Assembly: GCA_028015205.1 (NCBI GenBank)
Contig: CM051519.1
Location: forward strand, 92,091,539-92,155,538
Length of the DNA stretch: 64,000 bases
Direction of reading: 5' to 3'
Origin: Mytilisepta virgata
Taxonomy: Eukaryota > Mollusca > Bivalvia > Mytilida > Mytilidae
A model generated the notes under the pieces. That model did not search any database. It was not told where the DNA came from and worked only from the letters and a program-made list of their open reading frames with translations. Of this stretch, positions 1 to 12,400 are shown in pieces. Positions within the stretch are counted from its first letter, which is position 1. Each line of letters opens with the position of its first letter. The translations under genes and the position numbers were made by a program.

Positions 1-1490
1 ATATATATCATCTTTTTCTTTCTATTGCCCTTTCGGAAATGTCAAATTTGACTGGTTAAACTTTTTTCCGTTTGAACCCAAACAGCATATTCTTTTGTCA
101 ATCCGTTTAGCATCAAACAGATTATGACCACTGTTTCTTCTGATAGCCATCCGACACATGACTGAGCATACATGTATACGGAAGGATTTCAATGTTGTAT
201 GTTCAGATACCTATTTATAACCGACGCTTGTGTTTGATTGGTAAAATACTCTGAACTGCTGGGTCAAATAAGTAAAAATATTATCTTAATAACAACGGCA
301 ATATTGGTTTCTGGTTCCCACCCTGGGATACAATTTTGAAGGCAGACCACCAAACAATTCAACAAATATTAAGCTTTAATTGGCCTACAGGAATTCGTGT
401 TTAAAGGAAGTTTACAATGAAACCAAGGAATACAAGACATTTCGACATTGGTCAAATCGGCACCTCTAAATAGTTAATTTGGCACTGTCTTGAGGATGAA
501 AGTGATATTACACATGCAACTGGTCAATTAACTATTTATGGATTAATTACATGTCAATATGGGAATTTGTCAAAACATGGTTATTTTGTCTATTATCATC
601 TATGCAATTATTAAATAAACAATCATTGCCAATCCTCTTACAGCTTAAAGAACAGTTTCAAATAAACTTGGATTTTAGCTTGCATGAAACTCTGTGAAGT
701 ATTAACAGAGCAAGACTTCCTAGTCTTTGATCAGTATAAATATAATGATAATCTTATCCAATTCACATGATGAATTCCTTCATCAAAGATTTATTGTAAT
801 TATAATTTACTATCATATACAAAAGTGATTACCGGATAGAAAGAAAACCTATGACACCAAAAATGCATTGTATTTGTATCTACCTCCCATATAAGCATTG
901 TCTATAAATGAGTAAATTTTGTATAGCACTATCTTGGCCACGTATTTCTGTGAAAATTTAAAGCATCCTTTTTTGAACAATTCTTATTAAATTTATTTGA
1001 TCATTAATGGCAAGACCAACTCAAAATACAATTATACATTTTCCAGGTTGTGACCTGCAAGTTGCTTAAAGATACTGAAATTGGAACAACGCCAATGAAA
1101 TTTAAAAAATACACATTTTAGCAAAACTATTATATTAATAGCAACTGCACTGGGAGAAGTCCCTATTATACTTTCAAGGTAAAATTGAAGAAGCCATTTG
1201 TAAAGATTTTATAGGTCTACAAGGTGAAAGTACCACATTTTTTGCCTGGCCCTTATTAACTTCTATTCTGTCCACAGTTTAGAGGTCCTGGACTAAAAAT
1301 TTAGTTTTACAGAAATAAATCACAAATTTGAACTGACGTATCAAATGGGATAAATTAAAATACTGTTTTAATGTTTCATTTTTCAGCAAAGCACAAGTAT
1401 TTATACTTGTTAACATTAAATGCACAAAAATCATGTTCACTATTTCTATTTGGTTACTTCTGTTTTGAAAATGTTTTTGATCATTTGTTG
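1..1490. other. 3' flanking sequence, nothing recognised
   Basis: AT-rich sequence downstream of HUWE1 with no clear exon, RNA gene or repeat structure seen on either strand. Confidence 0.5.
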
Positions 1491-1497
1491 TTTCAGG

Positions 1498-1601
1498 AAG
1501 GTAAATGTAGAGTATTCCAGGCACCAAAGACCTTCCACAGGAAACCTACTGAGATTGGAGTCCAACACATCTTGGCATTAGTTGAATTCAAACTAAAATA
1601 A
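1498..1601 (+). CDS. possible last exon of a convergent unknown gene
   Basis: A pyrimidine-rich tract and TTTCAG precede an open stretch that reads EGKCRVFQAPKTFHRKPTEI and GVQHILALVEFKLK before TAA. Its composition is more protein-like than the flanks. No upstream plus-strand exon was recognised in 1..1490 and the family is unknown to me. It could be a chance ORF. Confidence 0.25.
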
Positions 1602-1630
1602 GTTGATAGGGTATTAGTCAAAGCAAACTA

Positions 1631-1853
1631 CAGTCAATTCTCGTTAGGTCGAATCCATTGGGGCCTGAAAATCTAGTTTGGTTTATGCTCAAATTCGAGA
1701 TATCAGGAGTAAATATGTATTGTTACGGCTATTGAGGGTCCAAACATATAATTCGAGTTACACAGAATTTCTATAGTTCCGGCTATTGAGGGTCCAAACA
1801 GATAATTCGAGTCACCCAGAATTTCCACTCAACGAGATAACGAGAGTCGACTG
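1631..1853. mobile_element. pogo/Tigger-like MITE
   Basis: Terminal inverted repeats CAGTCAATTCTCGTTA and TAACGAGAGTCGACTG, each flanked by TA as expected for a TA target duplication. Inside, a unit containing 'ggctattgagggtccaaac' occurs twice about 54 bp apart. No coding capacity. Confidence 0.75.
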
Positions 1854-1929
1854 TATATAAACCAGATTTCAAGTAAAGCTCCTTCTTTTGTTTTAGACGA
1901 TGAGGGGATACAATTCCAAAACAAACAAC

Positions 1930-3343
1930 TAGACACAGCATTAATACACTTTAATAATTGTATGACTACAATTATATACAACTGTATGTATACCTAATCA
2001 TCCAAAATGGATGATGAAACAAATATACCAACATTTTTTTTTTTACAAATTATGAAAACTTTTAATAAAAGGCATGACATCAGAATTTGCCCTTTCTAAT
2101 CAAATCTTGCAATTTATATAACCTATTTTAAGTTTAGGACATTCAAGCCTATGCAAACATACATCATCAAAAGCAATGTCACAGATTAAAATGAAACAAC
2201 AAATTTCTAAATATTAAATATTTAAATAATTATCTATAAAATTTAGTACGTAAAAGTGATATACAGATGTTAAGACATTTTGCTGTATATTTACTGTCTA
2301 TTTTTCCCACAGAATGAAAATTAATGGGAATGAATTGGAGACTTGGTAAAAAATATAGACCTGAATGCAATCCAAAAACAGAATCCAATTTTAGCATATT
2401 CAGTTAATAGGAACAAATGACAAAACTGGCTTTTTTCAAATTTCACTAAAGAAGTGGTTTTATTTATATTTCTCCATGCTAGTATTACTGCAATAATACG
2501 AGTCTTCCAATATAATGGCAATCGATACATAATTCTGGTATTTTTGTCAAAATGAAAATTTAAAAAATTTTCTTTTTCAGTTTTTAATTTTGCCAATTTA
2601 AAGCAGTTACATTTGGCTACACCAAGTATGGTGCTGGTTAGATAAAACATCTTGCTTCAACTGATCTTCCTATAAAGTGTACAAAATGCAACATTTTTCA
2701 CTTTCAAACAAGATCATCATACTTCAACACTCATAATCAATCCTTATAATGGACAAATTTTAACTATATATATATAACATTTATTTAATGGAAGAAAAAA
2801 AACAAGAGGAAGAATAGCACTTGTAAATTGTAAAAAATAAAGATTTATATTTAACTTCACTTTATACCACCACATAATATCAAAGCAAAAAATAAAGACA
2901 AGCTGAACTGATTTATATTTTCTTATAATGCAAGGTAGTTAGGATAATATTTAAATCTACAAACATAAAAATAATCTGATACTGTGAAATAAAGCAATAA
3001 ACTTACAAAAACAAAATATTTTTCTTCTAAACTTATACAGCTACATACAAATACTAGAGAGAAGTTTTATTTACATTTATAACTTAACAGACATCCTATT
3101 ACATTTCTGATATCCACTTGTAAATGTTTACATTAAATATGTTTCTGTCAAGACTAATGGTATAATATACACCTTTCTCTTTTTAAATAAATTACACAAT
3201 ATATTTTATACTCAATACCGAGTAAAAATGTCTCCTTTCAAACAAAACTCATGTTGCTACCGTCAACAATTAAAATACAAAGTTCTCCATCCAGCTTTAT
3301 TATCTTCAGTTATAAGTAAAGTCCTGGTCCAAAGAAAATCAGT
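1930..3343 (-). other. HUWE1: HUWE1 3' untranslated region (extent uncertain)
   Basis: AT-rich, no coding signal. Reading the minus strand, AATAAA hexamers occur at 3066..3071, 2780..2785 and 2459..2464, and an ATTAAA at 1950..1955. The last is followed by a GT/T-rich stretch (1915..1935), which fits a downstream element for cleavage near 1.92-1.94 kb. Several alternative ends are possible; transcript data would decide. Confidence 0.5.
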
Positions 3344-3446
3344 TTATGCCAGACCAAATCCTTCTGAGCATTCGTTAATGGCCAATAGCAGCATCTTTCT
3401 AAGTTTGTCATATGTCTCATAAGCTGGCAAGTCTAACTGGTTGAAA
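3344..3446 (-). CDS. HUWE1: HUWE1 terminal coding exon 47: catalytic Cys and C-terminus
   Basis: Starts with T, completing TGT (Cys 2970 of the window product, equivalent to human Cys4341). It then reads [31 protein letters not shown] and stop TAA. Human ends [15 protein letters not shown] and ECSEGFGLA. Phase 2 start. Confidence 0.98.
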
Positions 3447-6400
3447 CTGTAATGAAACAATAAGGAAAAACTAACAATTCATTATATTCTAAATTTGATT
3501 TTTGTGTATTATTTAATCTCAAGCCTTACAGATAAGCAACGAGTCAAAATCCAAAGATAGATGTTTAATTGAATATCAATTAATTGGTAAAACATCGTAA
3601 ATATTCACGAGATTTATCTGCATCACAAACCATTATTGTCAGTATTTTCAATGAACAGTTACTATAAATCTTAAACTTGACAGGCTTATAACAACTCTGC
3701 TTTTGTATACTATATGCTTACAGGCCACATAAAGTTCATGCCAAAGTATTTCATTGCACCCAACTATATACCAGTATATTTATTGTTAAGGAATGTTGAA
3801 AATGAGATTATGTTAGACTATTGTTGTGGTAAGTGGTCTTACTATTAAAACTCGCTTCCCTTGTTCTTCAAATTTTTAGCATGGTTATTGTTTTACAGTT
3901 CATGACATTCTAATACAACTTGGAAAAATTGCAACATATATCTCAGACACTAACCAAGTGTTCAAAATTCAATTCTAACACTGACTGGTATCAAATTAAT
4001 GAGATGACCAAAGAGCATGACACGTAAGAATAATTTCTATAGGATTCTTACCATGTGTGAGCTACAGGAAGTCTGTCAGTAGATCGATCATCTCTGTGAA
4101 TCTGGAATTTTTGGTAACCATTCATTCCTTCTAAGTAACCAAACCCTTGTAAAGGAACTTTTGAAGTACCAGTCACAAATTGTAAGAATTGAGCCCTGTC
4201 TGCTTGATCAAATGATCTTAATGCCCTCCAAAACCACTGTACCTAAAATTGTATCAATATATTAAGTTGACTGTTTTTCTTGAGAGGGATGTTTTACCTT
4301 GCATGTTCACTCTAGAAATGCTAAATCTATAAAAGTGTTCAAAAAACTTTCAAGAACCATGTTTTTTAGGTACAGAGTTGAAATTCATTGGTACAGGTAG
4401 GCAAATAGTACAATAAATATGAAACTGAACTAAAAAAATAACTTCTTGTTATTCATAGAATTTTTAGTCACATGCCTTTTTGTAACATAAATTGATATAC
4501 CTTTTGATTTTTTCCCTATATAAATTTAATAGAGATCATAATAAACTTTTTGACTTTTTTAAAACAATGCTCAAATTCTTCAGATTCCTGAACTGTTGAC
4601 CGCTTGCTTTATTTTGATTGGTTACTATAAAAGCAACTCCACATGCAGATCACTATCGTATAACAAAACAGTTACTGACTGGTTCCTCGGACAGCTGTTT
4701 TGTTTATCTGTATACTGAATATAAACAGGATCAGCATAACAAAATTATATCTAAAAAATTTATTCGCATTTACATTTCTATTTAACTCAATATTAAGTAG
4801 TTAGTAAGATTTTGCTGTTCAATGTTGTTTTTTTGCTCTCCAATCAACAAACATTAATACATAACAGATTTACCTGCAATGAAGTAGGTTGGTATTTGTG
4901 ATACTCTGAATGAGCTTTTAAGTCGTCTATATCAATTGTTGGAAGACCAGAAATCAGTAATTCCAATTCTTGTTCAGTAAATATTGATATCAATCTCTTT
5001 GGAATAATGTCATAGAAGCCTTCCATAAAGGCCCCAAGCTGTTTACGGATCGCACCAGTCATTTTCATCTGACAGACTGATTTTACATATTCCTTTTTAT
5101 GATCTTCTGATACTGGTATATTCCTTCCGTTAGGTCGGAGATCTCTTGTTTCAGTTACACCAAATTCTTGGATCTGGAAAGATAAATTATATCTCGTGAA
5201 AACAAGAACTACCTAAAACATCAAGATACATTTAACTAGAACTGTCCTGAAAGGGACTAATACCCCCCCAGCAACATGTCTGTTTAGAAGTCTACAGAAA
5301 GTGCTAATCATCATATTTTTCAAAGTACTCACATGAACAGAAAATCCTGACAATATGTCCAAACAGCCATATCTTTTATATTTCTTGTCAAAACAGAAAT
5401 TCCTGACAACATGCACATCTCCATATAGTGACGTGTCACCCATTAAATTTCATGAGAATCATGCAAGTAATGTAGGAGGAGTTGCGGACAATGTATCTTT
5501 TAAATTTCTTGCCCAAACAGAAATTTCTGCAAGTATGCACATCTCCATATAGTGATCTAACACTCCATAAAGTTTCATGAGAATCATGCAAGTAATGTAG
5601 GAGGAGTTGCAGACGTTATTTTAGACAAACAGACCAACAGACAGACAGACAGACAGACTGAAACTTATATACCCCCCCAAAACTTCGTCTGCAGGGGGTA
5701 TAAATATACAATATACATGTGAAGTGTCAGGAAAATATACATTTTATTTGTATGAGACTAAAAGACAGGTAGAAATGCATTTCATATGTTTCTCAGTATG
5801 TGTTAATAAAATGTATATTTTATTACAGTGTACATATATTGTTTTTATCGTGCAATGATAAATTACTAACTTAAACTAGAAGAATGACAACCCAACTGTT
5901 ACAAAATTCAAAATATTAATATTTATTACAGGCCAGAAATCAGAAGTATGAAAATGTTTTATTAAAATGGTAAGGTAAAATCTACATAAAATATTTATGG
6001 TTGTGCATACCTCAGTACTGAATGTTAGTTCATATCCAAGATCTTGTACATGATTTTCTAATAAGAAGACCAAGCCCTGATAAAATGAGTAATCTTCACT
6101 TTCCATATCTGTGTATCTGTAAGAAAGAAAAAAAAAATGTTTTAAAATATCAGCAGAATAATTTTCTTTTTGAATGAAAAACAGAAAATACATAAAATAT
6201 ATTCTGTATCTCATGTTATCACAATGTGAAGGAACATATTTTACAATCAATCAAAAATAATGTAAAGGAATATAAATTAACCACATGACAGAAAAGTTCA
6301 TCCTCTTGAATTTTTGTTGAGTTAATTTCAGGTTTTTTTTAAGTTACTTTCCAGAAAATGAAATAATGCTTTCAGGTTAATGTCTGTTTTATCAAGATTT

Positions 6401-9400
6401 TTGAGATAATGTGATAATCCCAACCCATCAATATTCTTGGTCAGGGTGAATAAAACTCTACATGCTAAGATACTCACTTTACATGCTGTCCAAGAATATG
6501 TTTGTAGAAAGACCTCGTAAAATAGCAATCTAGCAGCTTATTATCATAGATAGCTTTAGCAATAATACGTCCAACAAATTTGAAGTAGCTAAGATGATTG
6601 GAGTTACAATGAGAACTAGGATTTATTGTGTATGTAACACGATCTCCTGGTGAAGTTTTAAACAGTGCATAGTTAGGATTGAAGATTTCACGAGATATGA
6701 TGATATACCATTCACGTAACAGTCCTCCAGCATCCTGTCCTTCCTCACCTGTAATAATAAAACAACATTGTTTAAATAAATGAGTGCACAATTCAATTTA
6801 AAATAATGCACCATAATAATAAAATGCTCCGCTGGGCGCAGCTAGATACGACCGCAGATGTCGAACCCTGAATAGCTTGGGCAATTATGAACACAATATT
6901 CAAGCTTGATACAATACTGAATTTGGATTGTGAATAAATATTTGACACAGCATAGGTTTCAGACACAGAATGAATGTTGTCTAAGAACTTAAAAATTTTT
7001 AATTTACCTATTCAAACCATATCAGTATTATTTGTTTTTATATATAAATCAGAAATAACCAATTTAAAATTTAAAATTGGGCACACATATCAATTTCTTG
7101 CTATTGCGCAATACTGTGTAATTGAAAATTTCTTCAAATATTTGACACATAATAGGTTTCTGACACAGAATAACTGAAATCAAAGAACTTAAAATTGGTC
7201 ATATGATTTGAATTTATATTCAATTTTTTGCTTCTTGTGCAATACAATATGCTGTGGAGAATTGCCCCCCCTCCCCAAAAAAAATAATTATTTACCCCTT
7301 TTTTTAGCTTTTGTGCAATACACTATGAAGTTGCACATTGACCCCCCCCCCCCCCCCCCACCCTCCCCCCAAAAAAAAAACCAAAAAACAATAAAATTTA
7401 TTGTAACCCCCCCTTTTTTCGCTAAAAAAAATTTGAAATTTCTTTTTAATTTATGAAATATGAAATGAGAAAAAATTACCCCCTCCCCAATTTCTCATTT
7501 ACCCCCCCCCCCCCCCCCCCCCCAAATTTTGTTTTCAGCCCCCCCCCCCCATTTCTTTATACTTTGCAACCATAACAGCCCATTTAAATACACCATATCA
7601 TATTAAAATAGAAAATGACATCATAGTCATGGATGGCAAATTTTAAATATACATAATTTAAAAGCAGTTTAGATAAGATAAACAAAAAAACTTCATCAGC
7701 ACATTTTATATTGGCAAATTTCCAATGGAATTTGTTAATAATAAAGTTTTGATAACAGGGCACACATATCAATTTCTTGCTATTGCGCAATACTGTGCAA
7801 TTGAAAATTTCTTCAAATATTTGACACATAATAGGTTTCTGACACAGAATAACTGAAATAAAGAACTTAGAATTGGTCATATGATTTGAATTTATATTCA
7901 ATTTTTTGCTTTTGTGTAATACAATATGCTGTGGAGAATTGCCCCCCCCCCCCCCCAACCAAAAAAAAAATAATTTACCCCCTTTTTAGCTTTAATTTTG
8001 GACCCCGATTTGGACCAACTTGAAAACTCGGCCCATAATAAAAAAACTAAGTACATGTTTAGATTCAGCATATCAAAGAACCCCAAGAATTCAATTTTTG
8101 TTAAAATCAAACTAAGTTTAATTTTGGACCCTTTGGACCTTAATGTAGACCAATTTGAAAACGGGACAAAAAATTAAGAATCTAAATGCACGGTTAGATT
8201 CGGCATATCAAAGAACCCCAATAGTTCAATTTTCGATGAAATCAAACAAAGTTTAATTTTGGACCCCGATTTGGACCAACTTGAAAACTGGGCCCATAAT
8301 AAAAAAAACTAAGTACATGTTTAGATTCAGCATATCAAAGAACCCAAAGAATTCAATTTTTGTTAAAATCAAACTAAGTTTAATTTTGGACCCTTTGGAC
8401 CTTAATGTAGACCAATTTGAAAACGGGACCAAAAATTAAGAATCTAAATGCACGGTTAGATTCGGCATATCAAAGAACCCCAATAGTTAAATTTTCAATG
8501 AAATCCAATAAAGTTTAATTTTGGACCCTTTTGGCCCCTAATTCCTAAACTGTTGGGACCAAAACTCCAAAAATCAATCCCAACCTTCCTTTTGTGGTCA
8601 TAAACCTTGTGTTTAAATTTCATAGATTTCTATTTACTTATACTAAAGTTATTGTGCAAAAACCAAGAAAAATGCTTATTTTGGCCCTTTTTAGCCCATA
8701 ATTCCTAAACTGTTGGGACCAAAACTCCCAAAAACAATCCCAACCTTCCTTTAGTGGTCATAAACCTTGTGTTAAAATTTCATAGATTTCTATTTACTTA
8801 TACTAGAGTTATTGTGCGAAAACCAAGAAAAATGCTTATTGGGCCCTTTTTTGGCCCCTGATTCTTAAACTGTTGGGACCAAAACTCCCAAAATCAATCT
8901 CAACCTTCCTTTTGTGGTCATAAACCTTGTGTTTAAATTTCATAGATTTCTATTAACTTATACTAAAGTTATAGTGCGAAAACCAAATGTCTTCGGACGA
9001 CGACGCTGAGGACGGACGACGACGACGCCGCCAACGTCAATTTTGCGGTCGTATAAAAACTGCAAAAATTTGTTGTTTTCACCATAAAAAACTGCATGGT
9101 TATGATAAATTCAATTAATCTACTGTAAATTTTGTTACCATCTAAAACTGAACTAATTCCCTTTATTTGTTTTTCCTTTTCTTAGAATTTTCACCTTCAA
9201 AGATAAAGAGAAGGCATTTCAAATTGGACAATCTTGCCCATATATGTACATTACCTGCTGAGGCAAATAAACATGTATATATACAGAGACATACATGTAC
9301 ATGTGTATCCGGTCGCCTTCCAAAAAAGTTTTTAAGCTAGATATTTTACTGTAACTCTACACACAGCACCAACAAATATATCACTACTCTGACTCAGAGC

Positions 9401-12400
9401 CAAACAACTCCAATGTACAAACATGCTTTCTGGATCAGAATTCATGTTCTACTCACTCCAGGAGGTATACAATATAACCTTCAAATTCAAAAGCTTACAG
9501 AGATAATGCTTATCCAAAAAATCTTAAATTGTACCTCAATTAATAACATGTTTACCTTCAAATACAATGTAAAACCTGTGTTTCCACTCATCAGCTTTTC
9601 TCCTGAATAATTCTCTAAACGAGTCCTCAAACACATGCTCTCTTCTGATATGTACGGCTAAATCCTCCCTTCTTAACCCTTCATCAAGTCTTTCAAGTTC
9701 TTGTCTAAAATATCGTCTTTTAACATCAAAATCTAATATCCTTGTATGATCTACCAACACTGAGAACGGACCATCACAAAGTGGTGTGGTTGACTGGCGT
9801 AAAATTTGATTGAGAACAGTTCGATGTGTTTCTGAAAGATACAATATAAACACACGAACTAAAACTTGTGTAAAGTTCAGCAGTTATAATTATAATGGAC
9901 AATGGTTTCATGCCCCTTCTAATGTGGTGCCAGTTCAGACTGACATTGGAAATCTTTTTCTATGAAAATTCTTCAGTACTTCATTTGGCAGATTGAACAA
10001 GATTTTGTTGAATTTTATTTTTTTGTTTTTGAAAAACATTTGATATATCAACGATTGTAAGGAGTTCTTAATTCAGGCCCCAGAAAAAGATATTTCCAAC
10101 CCCCATTTTTTCCAAAATGACCTGAAAACCTTACAACTCTTTTGTACGGTCTTGGTTGGCGTTTTAAAAAGGGACAAGTAAAAATAAAAAGAACAGCATT
10201 CAAATGTCCCCCCGCCACATTGCAAGAACTCCATAAAAAAAATAATGGTACAGCACTAAAATCCAAATTTGACCAAGATAATAATATTAGAGAAATGTAG
10301 GCGTGAGAGTGCTTACAATGTCGGATGCCCAGCATTTCTATGTCCCCACATCGCTTTGTGGCGGGGGACAAAAAGTGACATCCCTTATGTGTTGAAACAA
10401 TAAGCACAGTCTGTGATGGTAAACCAAACGCCTGATTAGTTGCAATTTTTAGCCATGTTGAAAGTTTAAACAACAAAATCGAATGAAACCGAAAACAAAT
10501 TTTTAACGAGATTTAAAGCTATCTTATCTGTGTATGTATCACCCAAATCAGTGTGACATGTTGATTGTGTGACTACATGACCATGGTTCAGGGTGATAGA
10601 TTTTACTATTACATAGTGTCTGATCTGATGTGCTATAAAGGAGCAATCAGAAATTTGCCATGTTATAATCTAAATATGTATATTTTTTATACAATCTATG
10701 ATACACTAAAACTATGGTTATATGAATGTAATTATCAGTAAACTTCCTACAGAATAGAATTTCTTTATTTGTTAATCACAGCACCTAGGATAGAGCAGAT
10801 AAATCAGTATTGTAAATTTGATCAAAATGATCTAAAATGATTAAATAATATATGAATAACAGTAAAACAGATAATTTTGACTAAAGAATAAGCCACACCT
10901 TGAACTTGTGACTTAATATGTTTCGACTTGAACTTGTACACTTGTGACTAAAGAACAAGCTGCACCTTGAACTTGTACACTTGTGACTTGAGAATAAGCC
11001 ACATCTTGAACTTGTACACTTGTGACTAAAGAATAAGTTTACATATTTAGGTAACTGACTTATTCGACTCATTTCTAATTTCATTTAGTGTTTTAATATG
11101 TTCACAAATGGACTTTATTGTATCAGTGTACTCGCAGCTCATGATCTAGATAAACTTGCATCTATCAGTCATGGTTTAAACATTACATTACCTGCAAATT
11201 TAAGAAATTTTTGTGTATCAGGAGGCAGCGATGATAAAGACGATACAGAATTCTCTCTGGCTAATACTGGGGTCTCTGTTGAAGATGATGCTGCAGGGGA
11301 TGCTGGAGCAAAGTCTATATTTAAATGCGATAACTGATCCTCACGTTTTTGTGATATCTGATCTTTAGTCTGTCCCTTTTCTCCTGCAAAGCATTATTAT
11401 ATATTGTAACATATACACAAATGACAATATGACTATTTTACTGAATTCTAAGACATTACGAACAGTAAGCATATATGGAAGTTTTCAGAAAACTTGATCA
11501 GCTATTATACTGAGCAGACAATGCAACATATAATACCCTCAACCTGCTCTCTTAAATGTAACATATAAAATAGAATTCATGATAAATATTTGTTTTTTCT
11601 TAGGTAAAGAGTGGTATACATTATTTGATCAGACAGACTTATTCTATATACATGTATATTAACTAACCAGAATGTACAATGAAGAAAGCTTCCACAGCTG
11701 GCTGTAGTATAAGAACAGCATGGTGGTCAGGAGTTTTGTCTAATTCTACAAGACAGTCTCCCAAACATTGCCATAACTCCTCTAATGAAAGTTGTTCACT
11801 CAATCTGGGTAGTACCACTTCTTTTTTCTCCTTCTTGTCATTCTTTTCAGTCTGCACTGATGTTCCTGTTTAAAAACAAAAAAACAGAGTACTTTACCAG
11901 AAATATGTTCTGTAAGCTAATTTGCATTTTAGAGGTAACAATTTTTATTGATTATTTGGATTACTGGATCAAAATAAAAGAAGAATGCATCAGAGGACAT
12001 GAATGCCCCTGCTCAAGCTGGCTTATAATACTGAAAATACTTTATGAGAGCATTTGAGAGTTCTGTTGTTCTAGTCTTAGGTATTTGCAATTTTCCGAGT
12101 TATAAAGGGGTATAACTCATGACTCACTACCCAAATTAAAACTCTGTGTTGTGGTACTTACTTGTGTATGAGTTTCATAAAATTTGGATGAGGCAAACTA
12201 AAATTAGAGTGCAGAAACCAAAATCGGACAGACGGTCAAGGGTAACACCTAATGCCCCCTTCGCCTAGAGGCGGGGGCATATAAATTTGATTCCAAATGA
12301 AGTACTGATTTATCATTGATTGTAATTTTTATGTCTGCTAGGGTAGTACACCTCTTATGCACATCTGACTATACAGGGGTGCTCACCTTTTATTGATGAT

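Noticed and set aside
5620..5660. (GACA)n as a standalone microsatellite
   Set aside because: It is the 3' part of a dispersed repeat whose other copy has the same flanks.
7208..7456. Pro/Lys-rich ORFs over poly-C and poly-A runs (also at 36153, 43640, 49228, 51525)
   Set aside because: Homopolymer translations within the repeat element; no protein-like content.
10048..10476. 142-codon minus-strand ORF
   Set aside because: Covers a C/G-rich inverted-repeat element in the exon 42-41 intron; no matching splice sites or homology. HUWE1 junction phases leave no room for it.
11098..11337. 79-codon plus-strand ORF
   Set aside because: Antisense to HUWE1 exon 41, which fits phase and homology.
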